From assembly GCF_023721835.1 (NCBI RefSeq), contig NZ_JAMKFE010000012.1, forward strand, positions 1 through 64,000: a stretch of DNA of 64,000 bases, in the 5' to 3' direction. The DNA comes from Caldimonas mangrovi (GTDB lineage Bacteria; Pseudomonadota; Gammaproteobacteria; Burkholderiales; Burkholderiaceae_C). This document shows, in pieces, positions 45,244-56,632 of the stretch (position 1 is the first letter of the stretch; every line of letters begins with the position of its first letter). The notes beneath the pieces are model-generated. The model worked only from the letters and a program-made list of their open reading frames with translations. It did not search any database and was not told the DNA's origin. Both the position numbers and the translations under genes were made by a program.

Positions 45244-46839
45244 ATGTTGCGTAGCACCATTGCCAACGGCGTGACGGCCCTGCTCGTCGGTTGCGTTTCC
45301 TGGGCCCAGGCGGCTGACGCCCCGGTCCCCTCGTCGCCCTCCCGGTCCGAGAGCACCACCGTGACGGTGGTGGCTCCCAGCGAAACGCCCGTGCCGCGCG
45401 TGTTGCCACCCTGCAGGCCCGGCACGTGTCCGTTTGCGGGCCAGAAGGTGACCGTGATCGCAACCAAGAGCGCCATCAGCGTCGCCCTGCTCGAAGTCGA
45501 GGAAGAGTTCGAGGCCGCCACCGGTGCAGAACTGGACATCGTCCGCCTGCCGGGCGTGGAGCACTATCCCACCATCATCACCGACCTGACCAACCGCGCC
45601 GGCAAGTACGACGCCTCGATCGCCGGCGGTTGGTGGGTGGGCGACATGGTGGCGGGCGACCATCTGCGCCCCTACGACGATTTCTACAACGACCCGCGCT
45701 TCCCCCGGTGGGACATCGACGACGTGCTGCCCGGCCCGCGCCGGTTGCTGAGCTACAGCGGCAAAAAGTACATGGTGGCCTACGACCACGACGGCCAGGT
45801 GCTGTACTTCCGCCGGGATCTGTTGAACGAGCCGCGGCACCAGGCCAGCTTCAAGCAGAAGTACGGCTACGCGCTCGCCGTGCCGCAAACCTGGAAGCAG
45901 TTGCGCGACGCGCTCGAGTACTTCCACGGCCGGGACCTGAACGGCGACGGCACGCCGGACCACGGCATCGTGCTTGCGCTCAAGCCGGGCAGCCAGGGCA
46001 TGTTCAATTACATGACGCTTTCCGGGCCGTTCGTCATCGGCCCCGGCAACCCGAAACTGTACTGGTTCGACCCGCAGACGATGAAGCCGCTGATCACGAG
46101 CCCGGGGCACGTGCGGGCGCTCGAACAGTTCGTCGAGCTGGTCCGGTTCGGGCCGCGCGAGATGCTGACCTGGGACCACGGGCGGGGCTGGGACGAGTTT
46201 CTCGCCGGCCGCGCCGCCTTCGCGTTGAGCTGGGGCGATCTTGGCGCGCTGGCTCAGCAGGCCGGCAGCCGCGTGCGGGGCAAGACCGGCGCCGCGCCGG
46301 TACCCGGCACGCACGAGTACTTCGACATCGCTCGCCAGCGGTGGGTCAAGACGTCCTCGCTGAACCGGGTCGGCAACACGACGGGTGCGTCGTGGGCCGG
46401 CGTCATCTCGAAGTACTCGAAGGTGCCCGAGGCCACCTACTTCCTGCTGGCACTGCTGGCCACGAGCGAGAAATCGAAGGTCTATGCTGCGCGCGGCTCC
46501 GATGGCGTCGACCCCGGCAGACGGTTTCACTTCCTGCCGCCCGAAGGCACAGGCAGCGCGGCGCCCTATCTGCAGGCCGGTTGGAACGAAGACGATGCGC
46601 GTGACTACCTCGGCGCGTTCCAGCAGGTGTTCAGCGACAAGCAGCAGGTCCCCTACCTGCGCATCCCGGGCACCTACAGCTATTGGCTGGCGCTGGACCT
46701 CCATCTCGTCGAAGCCGCCGGCGGGCAACTCAGCCCGGCCGCCGCGCTCCAGGCCGCCGCGGCCGACTTCGAAGAGATCACCATACGCCTCGGCCGCGAA
46801 CGCCAGCGAGCGGCCTACCGCGCCTCGCTCGGCTTCTGA
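45244..46839 (+). CDS. periplasmic solute-binding protein (sugar ABC type), sensor-linked
   Basis: A 531-residue extracellular solute-binding protein of the carbohydrate type. Signal peptide residues 1-24 (cleavage near AQAAD), then a binding-protein fold with EVEEEFEAATGAELDIVRLPG, a DVLPGPRRLLSYSGKKYMVAYDHDG segment and LAGRAAFALSWGDLGALAQQ. No permease or ATPase genes are nearby; instead the next gene, 6 bp away, is a hybrid histidine kinase. It is therefore more likely a sensory accessory protein presenting a ligand to that kinase than part of a transporter (inference). GGGAGG precedes the ATG. Confidence 0.85.
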   Translation: MLRSTIANGVTALLVGCVSWAQAADAPVPSSPSRSESTTVTVVAPSETPVPRVLPPCRPGTCPFAGQKVTVIATKSAISVALLEVEEEFEAATGAELDIVRLPGVEHYPTIITDLTNRAGKYDASIAGGWWVGDMVAGDHLRPYDDFYNDPRFPRWDIDDVLPGPRRLLSYSGKKYMVAYDHDGQVLYFRRDLLNEPRHQASFKQKYGYALAVPQTWKQLRDALEYFHGRDLNGDGTPDHGIVLALKPGSQGMFNYMTLSGPFVIGPGNPKLYWFDPQTMKPLITSPGHVRALEQFVELVRFGPREMLTWDHGRGWDEFLAGRAAFALSWGDLGALAQQAGSRVRGKTGAAPVPGTHEYFDIARQRWVKTSSLNRVGNTTGASWAGVISKYSKVPEATYFLLALLATSEKSKVYAARGSDGVDPGRRFHFLPPEGTGSAAPYLQAGWNEDDARDYLGAFQQVFSDKQQVPYLRIPGTYSYWLALDLHLVEAAGGQLSPAAALQAAAADFEEITIRLGRERQRAAYRASLGF

Positions 46840-46845
46840 CAGCCC

Positions 46846-50097
<3,252 letters not shown>

Positions 50098-50129
50098 CGC
50101 TTGGTGGCACCTCACGCCCGCCGCTGCGC

Positions 50130-50153
50130 TTCGTCGACCCGCGCAGCGCTTCG
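50130..50153 (+). promoter_or_regulatory. hrpII/PIP-type box of the chaperone/SET operon
   Basis: TTCG at 50130-50133 and 50150-50153, 16 nt apart, with TAGCCT (50186-50191) 32 nt downstream, exact YANNNT. The operon's first ATG (50233) follows 79 nt after the box; downstream genes through 53624 are tightly spaced and probably share it. Confidence 0.87.
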
Positions 50154-50232
50154 CTACGGCACCGCTCCCCCCGGGAATGCAACGCTAGCCTGCAACGACC
50201 TCAACAGCCACGCACACGATGCAGAGGCCGCG

Positions 50233-50697
50233 ATGACCCAGCTTCCGCACCGCCCCACGGCCCGCCTGCTGCAGCCGGCACCCGCGGGAGACCAACTGCT
50301 GAACGAGGTGGCACAACTGCTGGGCCTGCCCGACTTGCAGGCCCAGCAACTGCGCTGCGAGGGCGTCGACCTGGACCGGGGCTATGCCTGCAGGCTGATG
50401 ATCGACCGCGACACACCCCCCGGAGGCGTGCGCCCCTGCCTGCAGCTGCCGTTGTCGGCCGCCGACCTCGGCGGGCTCGAGGTGGTGCGGCTGCTGGCGA
50501 TGCAGGCGCAACTGCTCGCCGAAGGGCTGTGGTACCTGGGCATCTCGCACGATGGGAAACTGCAACTGACGGCACTGCAGCTGTTCCGGGTGGCGCACGA
50601 CATCGTGCAGGTGATCGACGTGGCTGAAGCGACCGCTCGACTCGTCACCCAGGCTCTTGCGCTGGCGCCTGCGCACCCGCCGCGCGTCGCCGCGTGA
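50233..50697 (+). CDS. T3SS chaperone-like protein (CesT type)
   Basis: A 154-residue acidic protein with the CesT/Tir-chaperone pattern: a first helix LLNEVAQLLGLPDLQ, a beta-rich middle including LMIDRD and PCLQLPLS, a central dimerisation-type helix (VRLLAMQAQLLAEGLWYLG), further strands, and a C-terminal helix. Such class I chaperones bind the N-terminus of specific effectors (family knowledge). It precedes the two SET-domain genes in the same predicted transcript, so those are its likely clients. Identity by pattern only. Confidence 0.7.
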   Translation: MTQLPHRPTARLLQPAPAGDQLLNEVAQLLGLPDLQAQQLRCEGVDLDRGYACRLMIDRDTPPGGVRPCLQLPLSAADLGGLEVVRLLAMQAQLLAEGLWYLGISHDGKLQLTALQLFRVAHDIVQVIDVAEATARLVTQALALAPAHPPRVAA

Positions 50698-50822
50698 TCG
50701 CCTTGCGCGGCGCGGCGGTTGCGCTTCGGCTGCCCTCGTTTCGTTTCGCACTCGCATGCAGCCGGCGCCGGCACGGTGACACGATGGCCCGCATGTCCAG
50801 CACTACACCGGGGTGTACAGCC

Positions 50823-51842
50823 ATGAACAGCCAGGAGTTCGTCGGCGCGGTGCTCGCACTGCCCTATGCAGATCAACAGCAGCAGGCCCTGAAGGACTAC
50901 CTGCACCACGGATACCTGCGCGCCGCGGCGCTGCAGGACGCCGACCAGCGGCGCCGCGCGCTGGTCCGTCACCTGGAACATGCGAAGGAGTGCGTGTGCA
51001 GCCTGGGCGATCCGGGCACGCTCGCGAAGGTGCGCCAAGTCAGCCCTGCCCCGCGCCTCGACAGCGCCGCGGCATCAGGCCCTGCGGTTCGAGAACTCGA
51101 CGACATCTCGCTGGCGATGCACCAGCTGCAGCTGGTGCAGTCGAGCGTGGGACGGGTGTTCTCGATGCTCAAGCAGGTGCGCTATCGGCACCGGCACCGC
51201 ATCGTCAGGCGAGAGTACCGCGACGAGGACTGCGGCAACTACCCGTTGCGCGATGCAGAGCACCCTGAGGTGCACGTCCGCTCGGCCGACCCCACGAGCA
51301 AGGTCTCGCCCAGCGGCCGCACGTACGCCTACGCCGACGTCGAGCCGTATCTCTCGCCGAGCGTCAGCAAGCGCGCCCGCGCCGCGCTGTACCGCTGCCG
51401 GCTGCAGGCTCGCACGCTGACTGCCGGTGACCTGAAGGGTCCGCACGAACACCCGCTGGTGGGCCAGCGCGGCGTGTTCGCGACGGCTGCGATCCAGCCG
51501 GGCACCTGCCTGGGCGTATACGGTGGCCAGATCATGGACGAGGCCGACATCTTCCTCGTGCCCGACGACCGCTACCTGATCAATGCCTCGCCCGAACGGG
51601 TCGGCGAGACGGGCATCAACGGCGAAAACCTGATGTCGCTGACCAACACGCTGTTCCTGGTCGACGAACAGGGCAAGCCTTGCGGCCACCCGGCCACCGG
51701 CTACAACCTCGAGGCCGCACAGTTTCACCTCCAGGCGGCGCATGGCTGGAAGCTGATCGTGCACGCCTTCTTCGCGACGACGGAGATCCGGCCGGGCGAC
51801 GAACTGCGCTGGAACTACAACCTCGGCGGCACGTGGGGGTGA
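50823..51842 (+). CDS. SET-domain protein 1, probable T3SS effector
   Basis: A 339-residue protein. Residues 1-60 form a helical module (AVLALPYADQQQQALKDYL, then HAKECVCSLGDP); a charged middle follows; residues about 212-336 look like a SET lysine-methyltransferase domain: GQRGVFATAAIQPG, GVYGGQIMDE, the RYLINAS strand, and the terminal IRPGDELRWNYNLG block with its conserved Tyr. The usual NHS-C motif is altered to SLTNT. ATG at 50823 chosen because the N-terminus then aligns with that of its tandem paralogue. No signal peptide; hrpII-type box upstream of the operon. Confidence 0.8.
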   Translation: MNSQEFVGAVLALPYADQQQQALKDYLHHGYLRAAALQDADQRRRALVRHLEHAKECVCSLGDPGTLAKVRQVSPAPRLDSAAASGPAVRELDDISLAMHQLQLVQSSVGRVFSMLKQVRYRHRHRIVRREYRDEDCGNYPLRDAEHPEVHVRSADPTSKVSPSGRTYAYADVEPYLSPSVSKRARAALYRCRLQARTLTAGDLKGPHEHPLVGQRGVFATAAIQPGTCLGVYGGQIMDEADIFLVPDDRYLINASPERVGETGINGENLMSLTNTLFLVDEQGKPCGHPATGYNLEAAQFHLQAAHGWKLIVHAFFATTEIRPGDELRWNYNLGGTWG

Positions 51843-51848
51843 GTCGCG

Positions 51849-52880
51849 ATGGGCACCCAGCAATTCGTCGACGCCGTGCTCGCGTTGCCGCGCGCGCGCC
51901 AGCAGCAGCAGGCCTTGCGCGACTACCTGCAGCACGGTTACGCGCAGGCGGCAGCGTTGCTTGACGCTGAACAGCGCCGGCAGGCGCTGGTGCGTCACCT
52001 GCGCCACGCGAAGGAATGCGTGTGCAGCCTCGCCGACCCGGCGGTGTTCGAGCACGCCCGGTCAGCAGGCGCCGGTGTCGACGCCGGCCCCACCGACCGC
52101 GCGCTCGACGGCCCGGCGATCCACGAGCTCGACGACATCTCGCTGGCGCTGCACCGGCTGCAGCTGGTGCAGTCAGGCTCGGGCCGGGTGTTCTCGATGC
52201 TCCGTCAGGTGCGCTATCGCCATCGGCACCGCATCGTCCGCCGCGAGTATCGCGACGAGGACTGCGGCAACTATCCCTTGCGCGACGCCGATCACCCGAC
52301 CGTGCACGTGCGTTCGGCGCGAGCGACGAGCGTGACCTCGATCAGCCGCCGCACCTATGCCTATGCCGACGTCGAGCCCTACCTGTCGCCGCGCGTGAGC
52401 AAGCGGGCCCGCGCTGCGCTGTACCGTCGCCGCCTGCAGGCACGCACCCTGACGGCCGAGGATCTGCGCAGCCCCGAGGAACAGGCACTGATCGGGCAGC
52501 GCGGCGTGTTCGCCACCGCACCGATCGAGCCCGGCAGCTGCGTGGGCGTGTACGGCGGGCAGATCCTGGACGAGGCCGACGGTTTTCTGGCGCAGGCCGC
52601 GGACGGCCGCTACCTGATCAACGCGTCGCCGAACCGTGCCGGCGAAACCTTCATCAACGGCGAGACCCTGCTGTCGCTGATGAACACGCACTTCCTGTTC
52701 GACGACCGAGGCGAACCCTGCGGCCACCCACCGACCGGATACAACGTCGAGTGCGCGGATTTTCTCGTCGAGGCGGCGTACGGCTGGTCGCTGGTTGTCT
52801 ACGGCTTCTTCGCGGTGACCGAGATCCGGCCAGGCGACGAGCTGCGGTGGAACTACCGCCTCGGCAAGGCATGGACCTGA
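51849..52880 (+). CDS. SET-domain protein 2, tandem paralogue
   Basis: A 343-residue paralogue of the preceding protein over its full length: same N-terminal module (AVLALPRARQQQQALRDYLQ, HAKECVCSLADP), the shared core VRYRHRHRIVRREYRDEDCG, and a SET-like domain (GQRGVFATAPIEPG, GVYGGQILDE, IRPGDELRWNYRLG). The NHS position reads SLMNT. The linker after the first module is diverged. It starts 6 bp after the first copy. Two copies kept side by side suggest different targets or dose (inference). Confidence 0.8.
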   Translation: MGTQQFVDAVLALPRARQQQQALRDYLQHGYAQAAALLDAEQRRQALVRHLRHAKECVCSLADPAVFEHARSAGAGVDAGPTDRALDGPAIHELDDISLALHRLQLVQSGSGRVFSMLRQVRYRHRHRIVRREYRDEDCGNYPLRDADHPTVHVRSARATSVTSISRRTYAYADVEPYLSPRVSKRARAALYRRRLQARTLTAEDLRSPEEQALIGQRGVFATAPIEPGSCVGVYGGQILDEADGFLAQAADGRYLINASPNRAGETFINGETLLSLMNTHFLFDDRGEPCGHPPTGYNVECADFLVEAAYGWSLVVYGFFAVTEIRPGDELRWNYRLGKAWT

Positions 52881-52905
52881 GTTCATCGTATCCCGAGACG
52901 GAAAG

Positions 52906-53262
52906 ATGGACCTGGCGCAAAAACATCGAGCCCCCGCGGGGCCGGAGGACCGCATGGTCGAGGACGCCTGGCGAACGAGCGAAAGGCTGGCCCACCAGGC
53001 GCTGAGCGCCGACGCGCTCACCCGCTTTCATGCACTGGTCGACGAGGTGACCGAAGAACTGATGCGCGGCGGCACCGGCGATCGGCGTGTCTGTCGCCTC
53101 GACGCCATCACGCTGTTGATGGCCGCGTGCGAGAGATTGCGCGACGAACAGCCCGGCGAGAGCCCGCTGGTCTATCTGCTGCAGGAAGAGCAGCAGAAGG
53201 CGGCCGCAGCGCTCGGTCAACATCCCGTGAACGCGCCGGCGCTCGCTTACATGAAGGTATGA
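52906..53262 (+). CDS. small helical protein of the SET operon
   Basis: A 118-residue protein, mostly helical (ALTRFHALVDEVTEELMRG, LDAITLLMAACERLRDE, LVYLLQEEQQKAAAAL). Not recognised. It follows the second SET gene by 25 bp on the same strand and presumably shares the hrpII-type promoter. Could be a chaperone or a small substrate. Confidence 0.65.
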   Translation: MDLAQKHRAPAGPEDRMVEDAWRTSERLAHQALSADALTRFHALVDEVTEELMRGGTGDRRVCRLDAITLLMAACERLRDEQPGESPLVYLLQEEQQKAAAALGQHPVNAPALAYMKV

Positions 53263-53270
53263 GGTGTCCG

Positions 53271-53624
53271 ATGTCAATCAAGTTCGGAAGGCCGATCGAG
53301 CCGGCTTCAATCAAGGGCACGCCGGGGACTCAGCAGCAAGGTGGTCCAACGGCGGGCGTGCAGCCCCCCGACGCCACCGGTTCGACGCACGCCGGCGACG
53401 GGCCGCCTCTGCCTCGGCGCCATGCGGGCCTGTCCGGCGCGCGCAGCCACCGCATGCAGGCCACCGCGAGCGCGGTGTTGCATCCGGAAACCGTGGCCGC
53501 TGAAATCTGTGGCCAGGCCATCTCCGGGAGATTGCCGATCGCAGGGTGCTATTCCTCGAAGGCGCTGGCGTCAGCGGCAGGAGTCGCCTCGAACGGCGTG
53601 GCCGCGCTGCTGGGCAAGACATGA
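53271..53624 (+). CDS. small unknown protein, last gene of the SET operon
   Basis: A 117-residue protein beginning MSIKFGRPIEPASIKG, then a Gly/Pro/Thr/Gln-rich stretch to residue 50 and a more hydrophobic end (ASAVLHPETVAAEICGQAI, ASAAGVASNGVAALLG). The composition resembles small T3SS substrates. Ribosome site GAGG about 7 nt before the ATG. Starts 8 bp past the previous stop. Convergent with the gene at 53670. Confidence 0.55.
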   Translation: MSIKFGRPIEPASIKGTPGTQQQGGPTAGVQPPDATGSTHAGDGPPLPRRHAGLSGARSHRMQATASAVLHPETVAAEICGQAISGRLPIAGCYSSKALASAAGVASNGVAALLGKT

Positions 53625-53669
53625 CGCGCCGCACCGAGCCGCCGCAGGCTCGCTGTCACGGCGGCGGCT

Positions 53670-54074
53670 TCAGCCGTCGGCCTGCTGCAAGCCCTCACCG
53701 GTGCAAGCGCCGCGCAACCGGGTTGCGCCGTGCTCGGCCTTCAGTGCGTTGAGCAGCTGCAGCATCGTCGACAACAGACCCTGCAGCAACTGCATGATCC
53801 CCTGAAGCTCGTTTCTCATGCTGTCCGCGCCGTGGGACGGGCCCAGCGGCGCACAACGGTCGGCGTTCTGCGGTGTGCAGCGCCCGGCGGCCGGCAGCGA
53901 GTTGAGAGCGCCCGCGGCCGATTGCAATGCGGCAACCAGGTTGTTCACCAGTTGCTCGATGGCTGAGACGGCGCCCCCCGTGCCTGAGGACAGTTCGAGC
54001 GGTGCCGCGCGCATCACGGGTGCCGTGATGCCCGGCATGCCGGCGCCGTCGATGCCTCTTATCGCTGTCGCCAT
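53670..54074 (-). CDS. small harpin-like secreted candidate
   Basis: A 134-residue protein: Gly/Ala/Met-rich start (MATAIRGIDGAGMPG), an amphipathic stretch AIEQLVNNLVAALQSAAGAL, two Cys in the middle, and a second amphipathic helix ELQGIMQLLQGLLSTMLQLL near the C-terminus. The Met/Leu/Gln helix resembles those of the other small proteins in this island. A strong GAGGGGG site precedes the ATG. Downstream of the pilin-like gene by 91 bp and probably in its transcript. Confidence 0.65.
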   Translation of the reverse strand: MATAIRGIDGAGMPGITAPVMRAAPLELSSGTGGAVSAIEQLVNNLVAALQSAAGALNSLPAAGRCTPQNADRCAPLGPSHGADSMRNELQGIMQLLQGLLSTMLQLLNALKAEHGATRLRGACTGEGLQQADG

Positions 54075-54165
54075 GGTGTGCCCCCCCGCTCGCCTGCGCA
54101 TGGGCTTTGCATGGTGCCGGGCCGCGCGGCAATGCGCCGAGGCATCGGCATGAAGCCCGGGTCCA

Positions 54166-54609
54166 TCAACCGTCGCACTGTCCGCCTTTGAGCGTCCAGC
54201 AGGACCGCTCGGGCGCCCCCTTCGGGTGCTCCACGGTCTTGCGCTTGCCGGCCTGGTCGATGGTGTAGACATACCCACGCAGCCGATCCACGCCGGTGGC
54301 CGTGGCCACGTAGCGCTGACCGTCCTTGTCCAGACGGCAACTGAACTCGAAGTTCTCCACCTGCGGCACGGGCACCGCGCATTCGTCTGCGCCATAACGC
54401 CAGGTGTCCATGTGGCGCTGCTCCATCTTCAAGTGGTAGACCATCAGAGCCGACAAACCGGAGCTCGCGCGGGCGCGGGAGACGTAGTCGCCATACGCCG
54501 GCAGCGCGACGGTGCCAAGTATCGCGACGACCGCAACGACGGTCATCAGTTCGATCAGCGTGAATCCGGTGCACTTGCCTTGAAGGGAAGATCCGCTTGC
54601 CTGGTTCAT
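54166..54609 (-). CDS. type IV pilin-like protein inside the T3SS island
   Basis: A 147-residue PilE/PilA-type pilin. A short leader ends in the prepilin peptidase site G-FTLIELMTVVAVVAILGTVALPAY with Glu5 after the cut, then a globular head with a C-terminal Cys pair. GAGGAG precedes the ATG at 54609. No other type IV pilus gene is nearby. A TTCG-16-TTCG box sits 73 nt upstream on the same strand, which would place this pilin in the T3SS regulon, an unusual link. Confidence 0.9.
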   Translation of the reverse strand: MNQASGSSLQGKCTGFTLIELMTVVAVVAILGTVALPAYGDYVSRARASSGLSALMVYHLKMEQRHMDTWRYGADECAVPVPQVENFEFSCRLDKDGQRYVATATGVDRLRGYVYTIDQAGKRKTVEHPKGAPERSCWTLKGGQCDG

Positions 54610-54682
54610 GACGAAACTCCTCGATGTGCGATGTGATGCCATGCATTTCGCCACCGAGGCGGGCCACCGGAATGCACGCATG

Positions 54683-54706
54683 CGAAGCGGCGCGAGGGCA
54701 TGCGAA
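54683..54706 (-). promoter_or_regulatory. hrpII/PIP-type box upstream of the pilin-like gene
   Basis: CGAA at 54683-54686 and 54703-54706 (TTCG-16-TTCG on the minus strand). The -10 is the weakest of the set: CGAAAT (54650-54645 on the minus strand) at 32 nt differs from YANNNT at the second base. The rest of the gap 54610-54858 holds no gene I can support. Confidence 0.65.
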
Positions 54707-54858
54707 ACGCGCCTACGCAGTCATGCCGGCCCGTGCGGCCAGGGCGGCCGGCGCAACGTGGCGTGCACCTCAACCGGGTGTTCGAACAAGAGGAAAGGAG
54801 GCCGAATCGGCCGAGAGGACGCCGGGGCGGCGGGCAGGGCCCGTTCCGCCACCGGTCG

Positions 54859-55257
54859 TCACTGATTCTTCATCAGCGTCTGCAGCCCGTTCTTGCTGCT
54901 CTGCGCCACATACACGCCGGCATTGAACTGGAACTGCACCAGCGTCACTTGGAGCGTCAGGTCCATCTGCCGCATGACCACCTCGCGGGCGTTCATGTGG
55001 GGCGCATCGACAATAAAGCGCTGCACGTCGTTGACCGTCTGCCGGAACAACTCTTCTTCCCGCCGGATGAACTCGGTCGCTGCGGTGCTGCGATCGTTGT
55101 TGTGCGGGAGGTTGTGCTGCGTCGCCTCGGGTACGTCGGCCATCAGGCGGTCGAATCGAGTGGACAACGATTGCAGGTCCGGTGCCGGTGGAGTTCCCTG
55201 GTCCAGCAACCGATGGCTGAACGCGGTGTCCACCGCATCTATCGCGCCGATCTCCAT
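54859..55257 (-). CDS. sctI: T3SS inner-rod protein SctI (HrpB2-like)
   Basis: A 132-residue protein with the SctI/HrpB2 C-terminal block: LTLQVTLVQFQFNAGVYVAQ followed by SSKNGLQTLMKNQ, the hydrophobic helix-plus-KNQ ending typical of inner-rod proteins. The N-terminal two thirds is polar and helical. SctI connects the export gate to the needle (family knowledge). GGGAG about 8 nt before the ATG. It follows hrpB1 by 19 bp, the order hrpB1-hrpB2 seen in Hrp2 clusters. Confidence 0.87.
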   Translation of the reverse strand: MEIGAIDAVDTAFSHRLLDQGTPPAPDLQSLSTRFDRLMADVPEATQHNLPHNNDRSTAATEFIRREEELFRQTVNDVQRFIVDAPHMNAREVVMRQMDLTLQVTLVQFQFNAGVYVAQSSKNGLQTLMKNQ

Positions 55258-55276
55258 GTCAGCTCCCGTGCACGGG

Positions 55277-55762
55277 CTATGCGCGCAGGAAGTTGCCGCC
55301 CTGCATCTCACGCGTGGCGGCGGGAGGCACGGCGTCGGCGTCGTCCTCCGCCTTGTCGGCCGCAGCTTGCGGGGACGCCTTCAGCACCGCTTCCGGGTCC
55401 AGCATCAACTGCATCAGGCGGATCGCGTCGGGGTTGCCGCCGGAGCGGATGATGTGGTTGGCGGTTTCCGACCAGGACGAATCACCGCTCGCCATCTGGC
55501 AGCAGGCGATCAGCGCCTTGGCCACGTTGGGCGCTGTGCTGTTGGTGTCCACGCCGCGCAGCATGCGCATCGCGTCCTCCCAGTTGTTGCGTTTCATCGC
55601 AATGACGGCTTCGAAAGTGTCGAGCTCGAGCATGCGCGGACGCATGGCGCGCAGCGCGGCGAGGACCCGCTCCGAGTCCTCGACCTGATCGTGGTACAGA
55701 CCGTAGTCCAGCACGTCCACGAGCGCACGGAACAGCTCTTTGCTGTCGAGTTTGGGATCCAT
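55277..55762 (-). CDS. hrpB1: HrpB1-type TPR protein
   Basis: A 161-residue HrpB1/HrpK-family protein: ELFRALVDVLDYGLYHDQVEDSE opening, RMLELDTFEAVIAMKRNNW-type TPR helices, and AKALIACCQMASGD. HrpB1 is needed for pilus or needle assembly in Xanthomonas and resembles YscG-type TPR chaperones (family knowledge). A C-terminal Ala/Asp-rich tail is extra. Adjacent to sctI as in other Hrp2 clusters; a diverged paralogue lies at 56874. Confidence 0.88.
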   Translation of the reverse strand: MDPKLDSKELFRALVDVLDYGLYHDQVEDSERVLAALRAMRPRMLELDTFEAVIAMKRNNWEDAMRMLRGVDTNSTAPNVAKALIACCQMASGDSSWSETANHIIRSGGNPDAIRLMQLMLDPEAVLKASPQAAADKAEDDADAVPPAATREMQGGNFLRA

Positions 55763-55864
55763 GGTGACTCTCCAAGAATGAGGGGTATCGGGAGCCGCGA
55801 GCGCCGGAGAATGGCGCCCGCGGGTTCAGGCTGCTGTTGCAGCAGCGCCAGGCAGGCAGCCGGA

Positions 55865-56632
55865 TCAGAAGCCCGCCATCATCGGCTTGGGCATGTTCAT
55901 CTGCTGCATGCCCATCGGCGCCTGCATCTGGTTCAGGCCCATCTGCAGCATTTGCAGCCCCTGCGTGGCCATCTGCATGCCTTGCATCTTCTGCATCATC
56001 TGCATCATCTGCTGCATCAGGCCCATGGCCATCTTGTTGCAGCCACCGCAACCGCCCATGCCGCCCATGCCAGGCATGCCCATGCCGGGCATGCCACCCA
56101 TGCCGGGCATGCCACCCATGCCGGGCATGCCACCCATGCCGGGCATGCCCCCCATGCCGGGCATGCCGCCCATGCCAGGCATGCCGCCCCCCATGCCGGG
56201 CATGCCGCCATTCATCTTCGACATCATCATCATCATCATGAGCGGTGCCATCATCTGCATCAACCCGCTCATCATCTGCATCAGCCCCTTGGGACCGCAG
56301 CCGCCGCCCATGCCGCCCATGCCTGGCATGCCCATGCCTGGCATGCCCATCCCCGGCATGCCCATGCCGGCTCCCATGCCAGGCGCACCGCCGCCGCCGC
56401 CGAGGTTGCGCAACGCACCCAGCATCTCCGCGGCGCTGCCGAGGCAACTCATGATGTTGGACGCCATGTCGAGCTGCTTGCTGACCTTGTCGAATCTGCT
56501 GCCGCCCGGTTTGTCGGGACCGCCCGGCTTGTTGCCGTGCACGTCCGGCCGCTGCCCATTGGGGCCGTAGTTGTCGTGTTTGCTGGGCGTGGTTTGAGGG
56601 GTATGTGCGTTCCCGCCAGTCACTTTTGCCAT
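55865..56632 (-). CDS. Met/Gly/Pro-rich GMPGMGG-repeat protein, probable T3SS substrate
   Basis: A 255-residue protein. Residues 1-50 are Gly/Pro/Asn/Lys-rich; 50-75 a helical part (KQLDMASNIMSCLGSAAEML); 78-105 and 140-190 are MPGMG or GMPGMGG repeats; 105-135 is Met-dense (KGLMQMMSGLMQMMAPLM, then six further Met); the end is Met/Gln-rich (LMQQMMQMMQKMQGMQ) with a CGGC pair near 193. No signal peptide. Methionine makes up roughly a quarter. Not recognised; position between hrpB1 genes suggests a secreted harpin- or translocator-like product. Not followed closely by hrpB1 (102 bp gap). Confidence 0.8.
   Translation of the reverse strand: MAKVTGGNAHTPQTTPSKHDNYGPNGQRPDVHGNKPGGPDKPGGSRFDKVSKQLDMASNIMSCLGSAAEMLGALRNLGGGGGAPGMGAGMGMPGMGMPGMGMPGMGGMGGGCGPKGLMQMMSGLMQMMAPLMMMMMMSKMNGGMPGMGGGMPGMGGMPGMGGMPGMGGMPGMGGMPGMGGMPGMGMPGMGGMGGCGGCNKMAMGLMQQMMQMMQKMQGMQMATQGLQMLQMGLNQMQAPMGMQQMNMPKPMMAGF
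56055..56210 (-). repeat. 18-bp tandem repeats encoding GMPGMG
   Basis: Near-perfect 18-bp units on the plus strand (GGCATGCCACCCATGCCG) repeat about seven times with a few single-base changes, encoding MPGMGG units. The near identity at DNA level suggests recent expansion by slippage or recombination and makes copy-number variation between strains likely. Confidence 0.9.

Noticed and set aside
56055-56210. Short tandem repeats considered as a CRISPR array
   Set aside because: Units are 18 bp, adjacent without spacers, in frame within a coding gene, and no cas genes are present.
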